DNA of 64,000 nt from Rhizobium sp. P40RR-XXII (GCF_012641405.1 NZ_JABAII010000002.1:310001-374000), one strand, 5' to 3'; positions 1-8,173 are shown, counted from the stretch's first letter. Notes: generated by a model not told the origin, from the letters alone. A program made the numbers and translations.

Positions 1-80
1 CGGTCGAGAAGACTCGAACTTCCACGGGTTGCCCCACAGCGACCTCAACGCTGCGCGTCTACCAATTCCGCCACGACCGC
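1..80 (-). tRNA. tRNA-Leu (anticodon GAG), 3' end cut by the window edge
   Basis: Read on the minus strand, the segment starts with GCGGTCG at position 80, has the leucine-type A in TGGCGGAATTGGTAGACGC, and an anticodon stem CAGCG/CGCTG around the loop TTGAGGT, giving anticodon GAG. A short extra arm and a TTCGAGTC T-loop follow. The last acceptor base, discriminator base and CCA lie beyond position 1. The GAG anticodon reads CUC/CUU leucine codons, common in this GC-rich genome. Confidence 0.93.
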
Positions 81-318
81 ATCGTGGTAGGCTGGATTGC
101 TCCGGCGCGGCTGCATGTAGCAAAAGCATTCGGGGGGCACAAGAGCGATGTGTCAGTTTTTTTAAATTCCTTCACAGCTCCTCCGATCGTATCAGCCCAG
201 ATGCGGTGGAAACGCCTTAGATGTTTGAATTTCCGCCCGAATAGCGCCATATGTGGACAACCCGCAGGCAGCGCTGGATTTCCACATGAGCGGCCGGCGG
301 CACGCAAAGGACTGCCAT

Positions 319-1035
319 ATGCTTCGCACAGAACTTTCCCACCAGATGCTTCCCGTCCACGGTACGCCGCCTGTTCGCTGGCGGATCAGCGAGGGACTCG
401 TGCCTTATGAAGAGGCCGTCGCCACCATGGAAGCCGAAGTCGCCGATATCGCCGAGGGGCGGGCGCCGGAGCTGGTCTGGCTGGTCGAGCATCCGCCGCT
501 CTATACCGCCGGCACCAGCGCCGATGTCGCCGATCTCATCGAGCCGGATCGATTTCCGGTATTCGCGACCGGACGCGGCGGCGAATACACCTATCACGGG
601 CCGGGCCAGCGCGTGGCCTATGTCATGCTGGACCTGAAGTGTCGGCGGCAGGATATCCGCGCCTTCGTGGGCGCGCTTGAAGAAGTCATCATTCGTACGC
701 TCGATGCGATGAATGTGCGCGGCGAACGTCGTGAGGATCGGGTCGGAGTATGGGTCCGGCGCCCGGAAAAGCCGGTTCTACCAGATGGCACCGTAACCGA
801 AGACAAGATCGCAGCCCTCGGCATCCGCGTACGCAAATGGGTGACGTTTCATGGCCTTTCGCTGAACGTCGATCCAGATCTCGGCCATTTCACCGGCATT
901 ATTCCCTGCGGGATTTCTGCTTACGGCGTCACCAGCCTCGTCGATCTCGGTCTGCCGGTCATGATGACCGATGTCGACATCCGCCTTCGCGACGCCTTCG
1001 AACAGGTCTTCGGACAGACGGTCAACGACGCGTAG
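319..1035 (+). CDS. lipB: Lipoyl(octanoyl) transferase LipB
   Basis: LipB moves the octanoyl group from octanoyl-ACP to the lipoyl domains of the pyruvate and 2-oxoglutarate dehydrogenases and the glycine cleavage H protein, the first step of lipoate assembly in the cytoplasm. From the ATG at 319 the protein has 238 residues, about the family length. The signature [12 protein letters not shown] lies at residues 86-97, the family's catalytic lysine at residue 163 ([10 protein letters not shown]) and the acyl-carrying cysteine at residue 197 (IIPCGIS). An in-frame ATG at 253 would add 22 unconserved residues, so I prefer 319. It stands alone between tRNA-Leu and a long intergenic region. Confidence 0.95.
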   Translation: MLRTELSHQMLPVHGTPPVRWRISEGLVPYEEAVATMEAEVADIAEGRAPELVWLVEHPPLYTAGTSADVADLIEPDRFPVFATGRGGEYTYHGPGQRVAYVMLDLKCRRQDIRAFVGALEEVIIRTLDAMNVRGERREDRVGVWVRRPEKPVLPDGTVTEDKIAALGIRVRKWVTFHGLSLNVDPDLGHFTGIIPCGISAYGVTSLVDLGLPVMMTDVDIRLRDAFEQVFGQTVNDA

Positions 1036-1182
1036 GACCGATTCCCGAGCGCTTCCGCGCGATCCTAGGAAAGCCCGGCAGATCAAGCAGCCCTGTCCGA
1101 TCGACCACTGCAGTTCGCCGCAGCCTTACAGGGAAAGGCGAATCATTTTGGACAGGTGGGTCTTGCGGCATGGCGCGCCAGC

Positions 1183-1220
1183 CAAGAAAAATGCCCTGGA
1201 AGGGAGAGCATCCAGGGCAT
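1183..1220 (-). terminator. Intrinsic terminator on the minus strand, possible 3' end of an unannotated small RNA
   Basis: Positions 1191-1200 (ATGCCCTGGA) and 1211-1220 (TCCAGGGCAT) form a perfect 10-bp stem with a 10-base loop. Read leftward it runs into a U-rich tail (complement of AAGAAAAA at 1183-1190), the form of a Rho-independent terminator on the minus strand. There is no protein gene just upstream on that strand. The loop (CTCTCCCTT on the minus strand) and the flank are pyrimidine-rich, like anti-Shine-Dalgarno loops of alphaproteobacterial trans-acting RNAs; the RNA itself is inference. Confidence 0.5.
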
Positions 1221-1596
1221 AGAGAGGGGAACTGCAGGGAAGAGAGTAGGGCGACACGCTCGCACTTCAAGGCCCGAAGCCCGTGATAGGTTGTATCGCG
1301 TCAACAATCGCTTTCATCTATAGCGGGACATCGGCCACTGCTGATCAGCAGTTTGACGTTCGATGCCATTGCAGCCCGAACGCATCGCTGATCCGCGCGT
1401 GAGATAATCGAGCGCCATTATGCCATATCGGCATCTTTGCCTTATCTACCTCCGGATGAATCCGGCACCCCGACGAAAGACCATCAGCGATTGCCGATCC
1501 CGCCAAGCCTCTCTTTTTGATGGCTATTTTTGTACAGTTTGCGTTCATGTTCGTCCGCATATGGTGTTTTCCGTCGCCCCAGAAATCGCGCGTCGA

Positions 1597-1626
1597 TTGA
1601 CAATCGGTAGGGACGATACGATTAAT
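1597..1626 (+). promoter_or_regulatory. Candidate sigma-70 promoter of the 1663 gene
   Basis: TTGACA at 1597-1602, identical to the -35 consensus, is followed 18 bases later by ATTAAT at 1621-1626. A start would fall some 30 bases before the GGAGG ribosome site at 1650-1654 and the ATG at 1663. Assigned by motif only. Confidence 0.4.
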
Positions 1627-1662
1627 AGTTTCGACATTCGTCATAGAGCGGAGGAAATGCCA

Positions 1663-2199
1663 ATGACTAGTCGTGCCATTCTGTTGATGTCTTTTGCGTC
1701 TCTTGCAGTTGTAGGTTCGATGGGCCTCGCTTCTTCGGCTTCTGCGCTAACCATGAAAGAGTGCAGCGCCAAATACCAGGCGGCTAAGACCGCTGGTACC
1801 TTGAACGGCCAAAAGTGGAACGACTTCCGCGCGACGCAGTGCAGCGCCGATGCCAGCGCCACCACCACGACTGCGCCGGCAACCACCGCGCCGGCCACAA
1901 CGACACCTTCCAAGACTGCGAAGACGACCGCTGCCGCCAAGGTAGACGCCAGCGAGCCCGATGCCATGAAGCCGCCGGCAAGCGAGCCGGCAAAGCCGAC
2001 GACGGCTGCTCCGGCCGGCGTGACGTTCCCGGCAAAGGTCGATCCCAAGTATGCCACCGAGACGCCCGGCAAGGGCCGCTTCCATACCTGCGTCGACGCA
2101 TACAACGCCGCCAAGACCAGCAATTCGCTCGGCGGCCTGAAGTGGATCCAGAAGGGCGGCGGCTACTACAGCCTCTGCAACTCCAAGCTCAAGGGCTGA
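1663..2199 (+). CDS. Secreted two-lobed cysteine protein, function unknown
   Basis: A 178-residue protein. An N-terminal signal peptide (hydrophobic run AILLMSFASLAVVGSMGL, cleavage near ASA-L at about residues 28-30) points to the periplasm. The mature protein has two similar lobes of about 30 residues, ECSAKYQAAKTAGTLNGQKW near the start and TCVDAYNAAKTSNSLGGLKW near the end, each opening with a Cys, sharing Y.AAKT..L.G.KW and closing with a second Cys. A threonine/alanine/proline-rich linker separates them. ATG at 1663 is chosen over 1657 because GGAGG (1650-1654) is 8 bases upstream. I do not recognise a named family; each lobe may be held by one disulfide. Confidence 0.75.
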   Translation: MTSRAILLMSFASLAVVGSMGLASSASALTMKECSAKYQAAKTAGTLNGQKWNDFRATQCSADASATTTTAPATTAPATTTPSKTAKTTAAAKVDASEPDAMKPPASEPAKPTTAAPAGVTFPAKVDPKYATETPGKGRFHTCVDAYNAAKTSNSLGGLKWIQKGGGYYSLCNSKLKG

Positions 2200-2221
2200 T
2201 CGCGTATCCAACCAATTGCAG

Positions 2222-2252
2222 AACGGGCGCCTTTTGGCGCCCGTTTTGTTTT
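2222..2252 (+). terminator. Rho-independent terminator
   Basis: AACGGGCGCC (2222-2231), a TTTT loop and GGCGCCCGTT (2236-2245) form a perfect 10-bp stem followed by TTGTTTT. It ends the transcript of the secreted protein gene and separates it from the convergent deformylase-like gene. Confidence 0.9.
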
Positions 2253-2258
2253 GCAAAC

Positions 2259-2759
2259 TTAGTCTCGCGCCTTTTCCCATTTCTTTACAAGGCGATCGCG
2301 CTTGAGCCTTGAAAGCCGCTGAAGCCAGAAGATGCCATCCAATTGGTCGATCTCGTGCTGAATGCAGATGGCCGGAAAATCCTCCGCCTCCGCTTCATGC
2401 ACTTCGCCGGAGACATTCTGATAGCGGAAGCGGATGGATTTGGGCCTGACGATCTCTTCGGTCGCTCCAGGCATGGAAACGCTGCCCTCCGTATGTCGCA
2501 TGGTCTCTTCCGAGGACCAGAGAATCTCCGGATTGATATAGGTGCGCACGCCATCATCGCGGCTAAGTTCTATCACCACGACTCGCTTGAGGACCCCGAT
2601 ATGCGGGCCGGTGATGCCGACGCCGGGGGCGGCGCGCATCGTATCCAGCAGGTCGCCGACGAGCATTCGCAGATCGTCGTCGAAGATGGTCACGGGAGAA
2701 CAGGCGATTCGCAGTAGCGGATCCGGGAAGCGGATGATCGGGCGGGCGGGCAACGACAC
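2259..2759 (-). CDS. Peptide deformylase-like protein with altered catalytic motifs
   Basis: The 166-residue protein has the length and fold signature of peptide deformylase, which removes the formyl group from nascent proteins, but every signature motif is changed. Motif 1 (GxGLAAxQ in the family) reads GVGITGPH at residues 46-53. Motif 2 (EGCLS) reads EGSVS at 91-95, with Ser93 in place of the metal-binding cysteine. Motif 3 (HExxH) reads HEIDQ at 135-139, with Gln139 in place of the second histidine. Two of three metal ligands are therefore missing and ordinary deformylase activity is unlikely. The frame is intact, so it is a maintained paralogue rather than a broken gene. The housekeeping def gene must be elsewhere. 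Confidence 0.85.
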   Translation of the reverse strand: MSLPARPIIRFPDPLLRIACSPVTIFDDDLRMLVGDLLDTMRAAPGVGITGPHIGVLKRVVVIELSRDDGVRTYINPEILWSSEETMRHTEGSVSMPGATEEIVRPKSIRFRYQNVSGEVHEAEAEDFPAICIQHEIDQLDGIFWLQRLSRLKRDRLVKKWEKARD

Positions 2760-3075
2760 TCTCTATCGAATGAAAGGACATATGTGGATACCCACGATAA
2801 GGGCGGGTTGGCGATATTACCACCGCCTCGATAGCTGATTTATCAGCTATCTCTTCTATCGCTTCTGTCGTCCCGATTCGGACTGAGCCGGCCAGGCGGC
2901 ATCCGTCTTCCTGGCCGCCATTGCTATCGAATTTACCTGATATTTCCCCTGGTTATCCTCGCGGCCCGACGGGGCGCGCTCCACGCGCTTTAGGAAACAA
3001 CGGGCTGCAAACCCGTCAAAATTGACTATTACGTAAAAGTCAATATTATGGTGGGCAGCAGATAGGGGCGGAATC
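2760..3075. other. 316-base intergenic region upstream of merR
   Basis: No coding frame is supported. It contains a perfect hairpin ATAGCTGAT-TT-ATCAGCTAT at 2831-2850 without a T-tract, and the MerR-type operator at 3022-3043. The two flanking genes diverge, so promoters for both must lie here. Confidence 0.55.
3022..3043. promoter_or_regulatory. Candidate MerR-family operator (LiuR-like)
   Basis: TTGAC and GTCAA flank 12 bases that include TTACGTAA, giving a dyad inside what would be a spacer of MerR-type length. The TTACGTAA core resembles published LiuR-type operators. It lies 33 bases ahead of the TTG start of the MerR gene, so autoregulation is likely. Confidence 0.6.
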
Positions 3076-3465
3076 TTGGTCGACGGATATTATAGCATAA
3101 CAGAACTTACTCGGGAATTCGGGGTTTCGACCCGGACGCTGAGGTTCTATGAAGACGAGGGTCTCATTCAACCTGAGCGCAAGGGGCGTACGCGCCTGTT
3201 CCGGCCCGCCGACCGACGCCTCATTGCCGAAATCCTCCGTGGCCGCCGCATCGGCTTCACCATCGCCGAAATCCGCGAGATCATTCAGGTCTACAGGGAG
3301 CCGCCGGGCGAGATCGGCCAGTTGAAGCTGCTGATGAAGCGCGTCGACGAAAAGCGCGACGAGCTGCGCCAGAAGCGCAAGGATATCGACGATACGCTGA
3401 GCGAGCTCGACAATGTCGAGGAAGCCTGTCTCGGTCGTCTCGCCGAAATCGGCGTCGGGACCTGA
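3076..3465 (+). CDS. MerR family transcriptional regulator (LiuR-like)
   Basis: A 129-residue DNA-binding protein. The winged-helix starts at residue 6 (SITELTREFGVSTRTLRFYE), followed by RLFRPADRRLIAEILRGRRIGFTIAEIREII, the usual MerR second half, and a C-terminal coiled coil at about residues 85-120 rich in Lys, Glu and Arg for dimerisation. It has no cysteine cluster, so it is not a metal sensor; it resembles LiuR, which controls branched-chain amino acid catabolism in proteobacteria. No such catabolic genes are adjacent. Start is TTG at 3076, preceded by GGGGCGG; the palindrome at 3022-3043 is its probable operator. Confidence 0.85.
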   Translation: MVDGYYSITELTREFGVSTRTLRFYEDEGLIQPERKGRTRLFRPADRRLIAEILRGRRIGFTIAEIREIIQVYREPPGEIGQLKLLMKRVDEKRDELRQKRKDIDDTLSELDNVEEACLGRLAEIGVGT

Positions 3466-3487
3466 TCATGGGCCAACTGCCAGCGCC

Positions 3488-3961
3488 TTATACCCAGCGG
3501 CGCGTGTGCTTGCAGTAGAATTCGAATTCACAGCCGAAGCGCGAGAGCAAATGCATCTCCTCGCAGCGGATGACGAGGAATGTCGTCAAAGCAGCCGCCG
3601 CTGCCGCCATCGCCACGAACCATAGATTGCCGATCATCAGGCCGAGCCCCGCCGTCAGCAGGGTATAACCTAGATAGGTCGGGTTGCGCGTGAAGCGAAA
3701 GGGACCCGTGGTCACCAGATGCGCGCTGCAGCGTTGGGTCAAGACGGTCGTTCGCCTCTCCAGCAGCGTCTTGACGGCCCAAACGTTCAACGTCACCGCG
3801 ACGGCGGTCAGGATCGCGCCGACGACCCATGAAGCGAGCGCCCAGATGAACGGCAGGGGCAATGGATACAACCGCTGGATATAGAGTGCCATAAGGACGG
3901 CAAGGCTATAGAGCAGCGGCGACCACGGAAAACTTAGCGACTTCGAACGATAGGCATTCAT
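3488..3961 (-). CDS. Isoprenylcysteine methyltransferase-like (ICMT/PEMT family) membrane protein
   Basis: A 157-residue integral membrane protein with about four hydrophobic segments. The family's SAM-binding region is clear: GPFRFTRNPTYLG at residues 86-98 and EEMHLLSRFG at 134-143 followed by a Y-x-x-H-x-x-RW ending. Family members methylate small lipids or prenylcysteine carboxylates using S-adenosylmethionine; the bacterial substrate here is unknown. It lies 12 bases downstream of the DUF1624 gene on the same strand, so the two are probably co-transcribed. Confidence 0.8.
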   Translation of the reverse strand: MNAYRSKSLSFPWSPLLYSLAVLMALYIQRLYPLPLPFIWALASWVVGAILTAVAVTLNVWAVKTLLERRTTVLTQRCSAHLVTTGPFRFTRNPTYLGYTLLTAGLGLMIGNLWFVAMAAAAAALTTFLVIRCEEMHLLSRFGCEFEFYCKHTRRWV

Positions 3962-3973
3962 GGAATAACCCTG

Positions 3974-4963
3974 TCATTGCGCTTCATCCGTGCATTGTAT
4001 CGCGATTCGGCTTACGCGTTCATCGCTATCTGCTTTGATCGCCCCGGATTCCAACGGTTTAAAGAGATCCTGGGCCTGTAACTTGTCGAGGGTGCATTGG
4101 CAGAAGCTGCGGCACATGGTTTCGCTGCCCGACCGCGTGCAAGAAGCCACGCATTGCCTGATGTAACCAACCGCCGGATCCTGCGGCGCCGCCGGCGCAA
4201 CCAGCGACAGCAGGTAGACAAGGCCGAACAGGACGGGCTGGTGGACCAGATAGACGATGAGGCTGTGGCGGCCGGCGCGGGCGATCAGATTGCGGCCGGG
4301 GCCGAATTTCGCCAGACGCTCGAGCCAGCCGAGGGACGTGGCCAATTGCGCGATGCCAAGGCCGAACAGGAATGGCGCCAGCCATGGAAAGAGCGGTACA
4401 TAATCGTTCGAGCGCCGCAGATTCTCGGAGAGCCCGACCCACCAGAGCCACGGCGCATCGAAAAAGCTCGAATGCAGCGACAGGGGTGCGATGACATTGT
4501 CGATGACGATGCCGACCGTCAGCAAGGCTGCAATGAGAAGGGTGACGAATGCCGGAAGTCGCAGGAACAGCAGCCCGACGAGGCTTGCCGCCGCGATACT
4601 GTGCAGTATGCCGAAGAATATCCATTCGTCACGCATGCCGATGAAGGTGACAAGCGAAATCGCCGCGGCCGCGGCGACGATCATGCCCATCCGTCGCCAA
4701 TAGGAGTGCCAGCGGATCTCCGGCATATTGGCGAGCACGAGGCTGAAGCCCGCCAGGAACAGGAAAGTGCTGGCGATGGCGCGGGCATAGAGTTTCAGCC
4801 AGCCCGTTTCAGCCGTGCCGGAATCGAGATAGCCGAAGAATTCGAAATCCCAGGTGCAATGATAGCTTGCCATGGCCAGAAGGGCCAAGCCGCGCGCCGT
4901 ATCCAGAATGCCGATGCGAGGTGTTTTTCGGGGGGCATCGACGCTCTCCGCGATCACGGCCAT
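3974..4963 (-). CDS. DUF1624 membrane acyltransferase with a cysteine-rich C-terminal tail
   Basis: The 329-residue protein belongs to the DUF1624 family, related to heparan-alpha-glucosaminide N-acetyltransferase. The N-terminal motif ILDTARGLALLAMASYHCTWD (residues 19-39) and about seven membrane helices to residue 255 are typical; GRHSLIVYLVHQP at 231-243 closes the domain. The family is thought to carry acyl groups across the membrane onto sugars. Unusual is a soluble tail after residue 262 with six cysteines (271, 275, 284, 288, 290, 324), which could bind metal or form disulfides. Downstream and close on the same strand is the ICMT-like gene. Confidence 0.83.
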   Translation of the reverse strand: MAVIAESVDAPRKTPRIGILDTARGLALLAMASYHCTWDFEFFGYLDSGTAETGWLKLYARAIASTFLFLAGFSLVLANMPEIRWHSYWRRMGMIVAAAAAISLVTFIGMRDEWIFFGILHSIAAASLVGLLFLRLPAFVTLLIAALLTVGIVIDNVIAPLSLHSSFFDAPWLWWVGLSENLRRSNDYVPLFPWLAPFLFGLGIAQLATSLGWLERLAKFGPGRNLIARAGRHSLIVYLVHQPVLFGLVYLLSLVAPAAPQDPAVGYIRQCVASCTRSGSETMCRSFCQCTLDKLQAQDLFKPLESGAIKADSDERVSRIAIQCTDEAQ

Positions 4964-5027
4964 CGTGGGGTCCTTCCAGGCATAAACTCAAATATATGCT
5001 GCGCCGGTCCGAGCCGACGCGGCCTTG

Positions 5028-5720
5028 TCATTGCATATCGGCATCCATGATGGCCAGACGGGCATCGGAAAAAAACTGTCGGCGGATCAGCACGATGATG
5101 ATGAATGTAGTGGTCGCCATGAAGACATAAGGGCTGAGGAACCAGCCGAGATAGCCGATCGACAGAAAGATCGCCCGCAGGCCGGCATTAAAGTTGCGCG
5201 CCGCAATGATGTTCATGCGCACCACGCGCTCCGCCGCCCGTTCGGCGCCGAGCGGATCGAGAATGGCTTCCTCACGCATCGGCAACGAGCCGAAAAGGAT
5301 GGTGCAATAGTTGAACAAACGATAGGCCCATCCGAATTTGAAGAAGGCATAGCCGAACAGGCAAGCCAGTCCCGTCACCTTGATCTCGAAAGCGGCGCGG
5401 CCGCCATTGAGTATGAACGGCAGGTCGGAGAAGAAAGCGTTGACCTTGTCGGTGGCGCCGAGGAGGGCGAAACAACTGCCTATCGCGAAGATCGAGGTAG
5501 AGGCAAAGAAGCCCGTGCCGTTCTGCAGGCCGGAGAGGATCTGCGTATCGATCATCTTCAGATCGCGGCGCAATGAATTGTAGATCCACTCGCGCCGGCG
5601 CTCGTTCATCGCCAGCGTCAGGCTGGTACGATTGAAAAAGCGGGCGCTAGTGGTGATCCAGTTCAGCGCGATCCAGAGAAAGATGAACAGGGCGAGGGCG
5701 ACATAGTCGGCAGTCGTCAT
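5028..5720 (-). CDS. DUF599 family inner-membrane protein
   Basis: From the ATG at 5720 the protein has 230 residues, typical of DUF599, a family of unknown function with four or five membrane helices. Visible features are an N-terminal helix (YVALALFIFLWIALNW), the conserved NERRREW segment, a long central loop, and C-terminal helices ending in FMATTTFIIIVLIRR. An upstream extension to 5849 lacks conservation and a ribosome site, so I exclude it. It is transcribed away from sdaA. Confidence 0.8.
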   Translation of the reverse strand: MTTADYVALALFIFLWIALNWITTSARFFNRTSLTLAMNERRREWIYNSLRRDLKMIDTQILSGLQNGTGFFASTSIFAIGSCFALLGATDKVNAFFSDLPFILNGGRAAFEIKVTGLACLFGYAFFKFGWAYRLFNYCTILFGSLPMREEAILDPLGAERAAERVVRMNIIAARNFNAGLRAIFLSIGYLGWFLSPYVFMATTTFIIIVLIRRQFFSDARLAIMDADMQ

Positions 5721-5920
5721 AAAGGCAGATTCTCCAGGACCAATCCGATGTGAACTGTAGCGCAGCGCGGACGGCGCGCAATGGCCTTCTGTTTGCTTCC
5801 CCGAATGCCTATATGTAATGTCGCTGCCATGAAATCCGATGTCGGCCAATCGCCGTGCAAGCTTACCGCAATAGCGTAGCCTTGCCGGAAATCGATTTGC
5901 CTGGGAGGCACCAAAGGTCC

Positions 5921-7330
5921 ATGTTTCTTTCAGTTTTCGATGTGTTCAAGATCGGTGTAGGGCCGTCCAGCTCGCATACGATGGGGCCGATGTCGGCCGC
6001 CAATCGCTTCCTGGACCTGCTGCTGTCGAACGAATGGCCGCGCCCGTCCTCGAATGTGCATGTCGCCTCGATCAAGGTCAGCCTGCATGGTTCGCTCGCC
6101 CATACCGGCATCGGCCATGGTACGGGCAGGGCGGTTATTCTCGGCCTGATGGGTGAACGGCCGGATAGCGTCGATCCCGACCACATGGATAGCACCATCG
6201 ATGAGGTCGAGCGCAGCGGGCGCATCACGCCGCCGGGCCATCCCGCCTATGAATTCCAGCCCAAGACCGATCTTATCTTCGACAAGAAGGTGCCGCTACC
6301 CGGTCATGCCAATGGCATGAGCTTTTCCGCCTTCGACAAGGATGATCGCCTGCTGGTGAAGCGCATCTACTATTCCGTCGGCGGCGGCTTCGTCGTCACC
6401 GATACGGAACTGGAGCAGATGCGGGCGGACAAGAAGAAGCCGGCTGCCTCGGGCGAGCGCATTCCCTTCCCCTTTGCCAGCGCCAAGCAGATGCTCGAAA
6501 TGTCCGAGCGCTCCGGCCTCTCGATCGCCCAGATGAAGCGCGCCAATGAAGAGACGCGCATGGGCGCCGAGGAGCTGGATGCCGGCCTCGACCGCATCTG
6601 GGCTGCCATGAGCAGCTGTATCGATCGCGGCCTGAAGGTCGACGGCATCATGCCCGGCGGCCTGAAGGTGCGCCGGCGCGCGCGCGCCATTCATGACAAG
6701 CTGCAGGAGGAATGGCGCAGCAACCGCATCAACCCGCTGCTCGCCAACGACTGGCTGAGCGTCTACGCCATGGCGGTCAACGAAGAGAATGCGGCCGGCG
6801 GACGCGTGGTGACGGCGCCGACCAATGGTGCTGCGGGCGTCATCCCGGCGACGATCCGCTACTATCAGCATTTCCACGAGGATTGGGATCAGGACGGCAT
6901 TCGCAACTATCTTCTGACGGCAGCCGCCGTCGGCGGCATCATCAAGCACAATGCCTCGATTTCCGGCGCTGAAGTCGGCTGTCAGGGCGAGGTGGGTTCG
7001 GCGGCGGCCATGGCGGCTGCGGGGCTTGCGGCAGTGATGGGCGCAACGCCGGAGCAGATCGAAAACGCCGCGGAAATCGCGCTGGAACATCACCTCGGCA
7101 TGACCTGCGATCCGATTGCCGGCCTGGTGCAGGTGCCGTGCATCGAGCGAAACGCGCTTGGCGCTGTCAAGGCGGTCACCGCCGCCTCGCTCGCGATCAA
7201 GGGCGATGGCCAGCATTTCGTGCCTCTCGACGCCTGCATCGAGACCATGCGCCAGACCGGCTACGACATGAGCGAAAAATACAAGGAAACCTCGACCGGC
7301 GGTCTCGCCGTCAATGTCGTGGAATGCTGA
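5921..7330 (+). CDS. sdaA: L-serine ammonia-lyase (iron-sulfur type)
   Basis: Deaminates L-serine to pyruvate and ammonia using a [4Fe-4S] cluster as Lewis acid. The 469-residue single-chain enzyme begins [20 protein letters not shown], the conserved beta-domain opening. Cluster cysteines fit positions 354, 396 and 407 ([20 protein letters not shown]); the 42- and 11-residue spacings match the family. The motif NGAAGVIPA is present. The ATG at 5921 follows GGGAGG at 5903-5908. DUF1489 follows 59 bases downstream and may be co-transcribed. Confidence 0.95.
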   Translation: MFLSVFDVFKIGVGPSSSHTMGPMSAANRFLDLLLSNEWPRPSSNVHVASIKVSLHGSLAHTGIGHGTGRAVILGLMGERPDSVDPDHMDSTIDEVERSGRITPPGHPAYEFQPKTDLIFDKKVPLPGHANGMSFSAFDKDDRLLVKRIYYSVGGGFVVTDTELEQMRADKKKPAASGERIPFPFASAKQMLEMSERSGLSIAQMKRANEETRMGAEELDAGLDRIWAAMSSCIDRGLKVDGIMPGGLKVRRRARAIHDKLQEEWRSNRINPLLANDWLSVYAMAVNEENAAGGRVVTAPTNGAAGVIPATIRYYQHFHEDWDQDGIRNYLLTAAAVGGIIKHNASISGAEVGCQGEVGSAAAMAAAGLAAVMGATPEQIENAAEIALEHHLGMTCDPIAGLVQVPCIERNALGAVKAVTAASLAIKGDGQHFVPLDACIETMRQTGYDMSEKYKETSTGGLAVNVVEC

Positions 7331-7389
7331 GTGTGGACGCCTGATCTAAAAGCTTGACGCTGCCGGGCAAAAGGACTTCAAACGGCACT

Positions 7390-7824
7390 ATGGCTTTGCA
7401 TCTCATCAAATTGTGTGTCGGCGCGGATTCGATCGAGGATCTGCGCGAATGGGTGTCCGAGCGGGCAATGAACGCCATTGCCGCCGGACTGGAGCCGCAT
7501 ACGACCCATACGACACGCATGGTGCCGAAACGGATCGAGGAGCTGCTGGATGGCGGCTCGCTCTATTGGGTGATCAAGGGGCAGGTGCAGGCAAGGCAGA
7601 AGCTTCTCGGGATCGAGACCTTCACCGACGCGGACGGTATTCATCGTTGCCGGCTCATTCTCGATCCGAGCGTCGTCGAAACCACCGGGCAGCCGCGACG
7701 CCCGTTTCAGGGCTGGCGTTATCTGCCGCAGGACGATGTGCCCCGCGACCTCGACAGCTTGGGCGCTGCGGCTGAATTGCCCGCCGATCTCAGGCGGGAA
7801 CTCTCCGAACTTGGATTGCTTTAG
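7390..7824 (+). CDS. DUF1489 family protein
   Basis: A 144-residue cytoplasmic protein of the DUF1489 family, nearly restricted to alphaproteobacteria and without an assigned function. It opens MALHLIKLCVGADSIEDLREW and carries the family's THTTRMVPKR and GSLYWVIKGQVQARQKLLG segments, ending with FQGWRYLPQDDVPRDL. The ATG at 7390 matches the family start; 7354 would add twelve unconserved residues. It follows sdaA on the same strand. Confidence 0.85.
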   Translation: MALHLIKLCVGADSIEDLREWVSERAMNAIAAGLEPHTTHTTRMVPKRIEELLDGGSLYWVIKGQVQARQKLLGIETFTDADGIHRCRLILDPSVVETTGQPRRPFQGWRYLPQDDVPRDLDSLGAAAELPADLRRELSELGLL

Positions 7825-7836
7825 GCCAGGCGGTGC

Positions 7837-8112
7837 TCAGCGCAGCCGCATCATGATCGGCGCACGGCCCGTTGGCGCGGTGATGTGCAGATGAATATGC
7901 GCTTCCGGCTGCGAGTAGCGCCAGGCGCGCGCGCCGTGGCAGAGCAGGATGCCGATCAGGTCTTTCGTCTTGTTGCGCGAGCGCGAGCGGCTGAGACCAA
8001 GGTCCGCCAGTCGCATCGCCGCTTCATGCAGCGGATGAAGAGCAAAGCTCTTCTGTTTCATCTTGCCCCCGCTATCGAGCGAGAAACCGGGAAAGTTCTC
8101 GTTCATTGCCAT
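7837..8112 (-). CDS. Small basic hypothetical protein
   Basis: A 91-residue frame with codon use like its neighbours (strong G/C at third positions) lying in the same orientation as the carboxypeptidase gene. It is basic, with an SRSRSRNKTKD stretch and a histidine-rich piece HIHLHITAP near the C-terminus. No signal peptide or membrane helix is seen and I do not recognise the family. The start could be the ATG at 8112, 8106 or 8061; none has a strong ribosome site. Confidence 0.5.
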   Translation of the reverse strand: MAMNENFPGFSLDSGGKMKQKSFALHPLHEAAMRLADLGLSRSRSRNKTKDLIGILLCHGARAWRYSQPEAHIHLHITAPTGRAPIMMRLR

Positions 8113-8173
8113 TTCAAAACCCCGTACACGTTACAAACTCAGGGCCGGCCCGTTTGACATTCGGGACCGGAAA

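Larger units (their letters stand above)
1036..1662. other. 627-base intergenic region with palindromes and no protein gene
   Basis: Between lipB and the secreted protein at 1663 I see no credible coding frame: the small minus-strand frame at 1345-1644 matches no known family and has no ribosome site. The region holds the minus-strand terminator at 1183-1220, a perfect 16-base palindrome ACTGCTGATCAGCAGT at 1337-1352 that could be a regulator site, and a promoter-like element just ahead of the next gene. Confidence 0.6.

Noticed and set aside
1345..1644. 99-residue minus-strand frame upstream of the 1663 gene
   Set aside because: No ribosome site, mixed composition, no family; spans a promoter-like region.
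2285..2557. Alternative minus-strand frame inside the deformylase-like gene, considered as evidence for a frameshift
   Set aside because: The deformylase-like frame is continuous over the full family length, so no frameshift is needed.
5721..5849. N-terminal extension of the DUF599 gene
   Set aside because: Extra 43 residues are not membrane-like or conserved and there is no ribosome site for that start.
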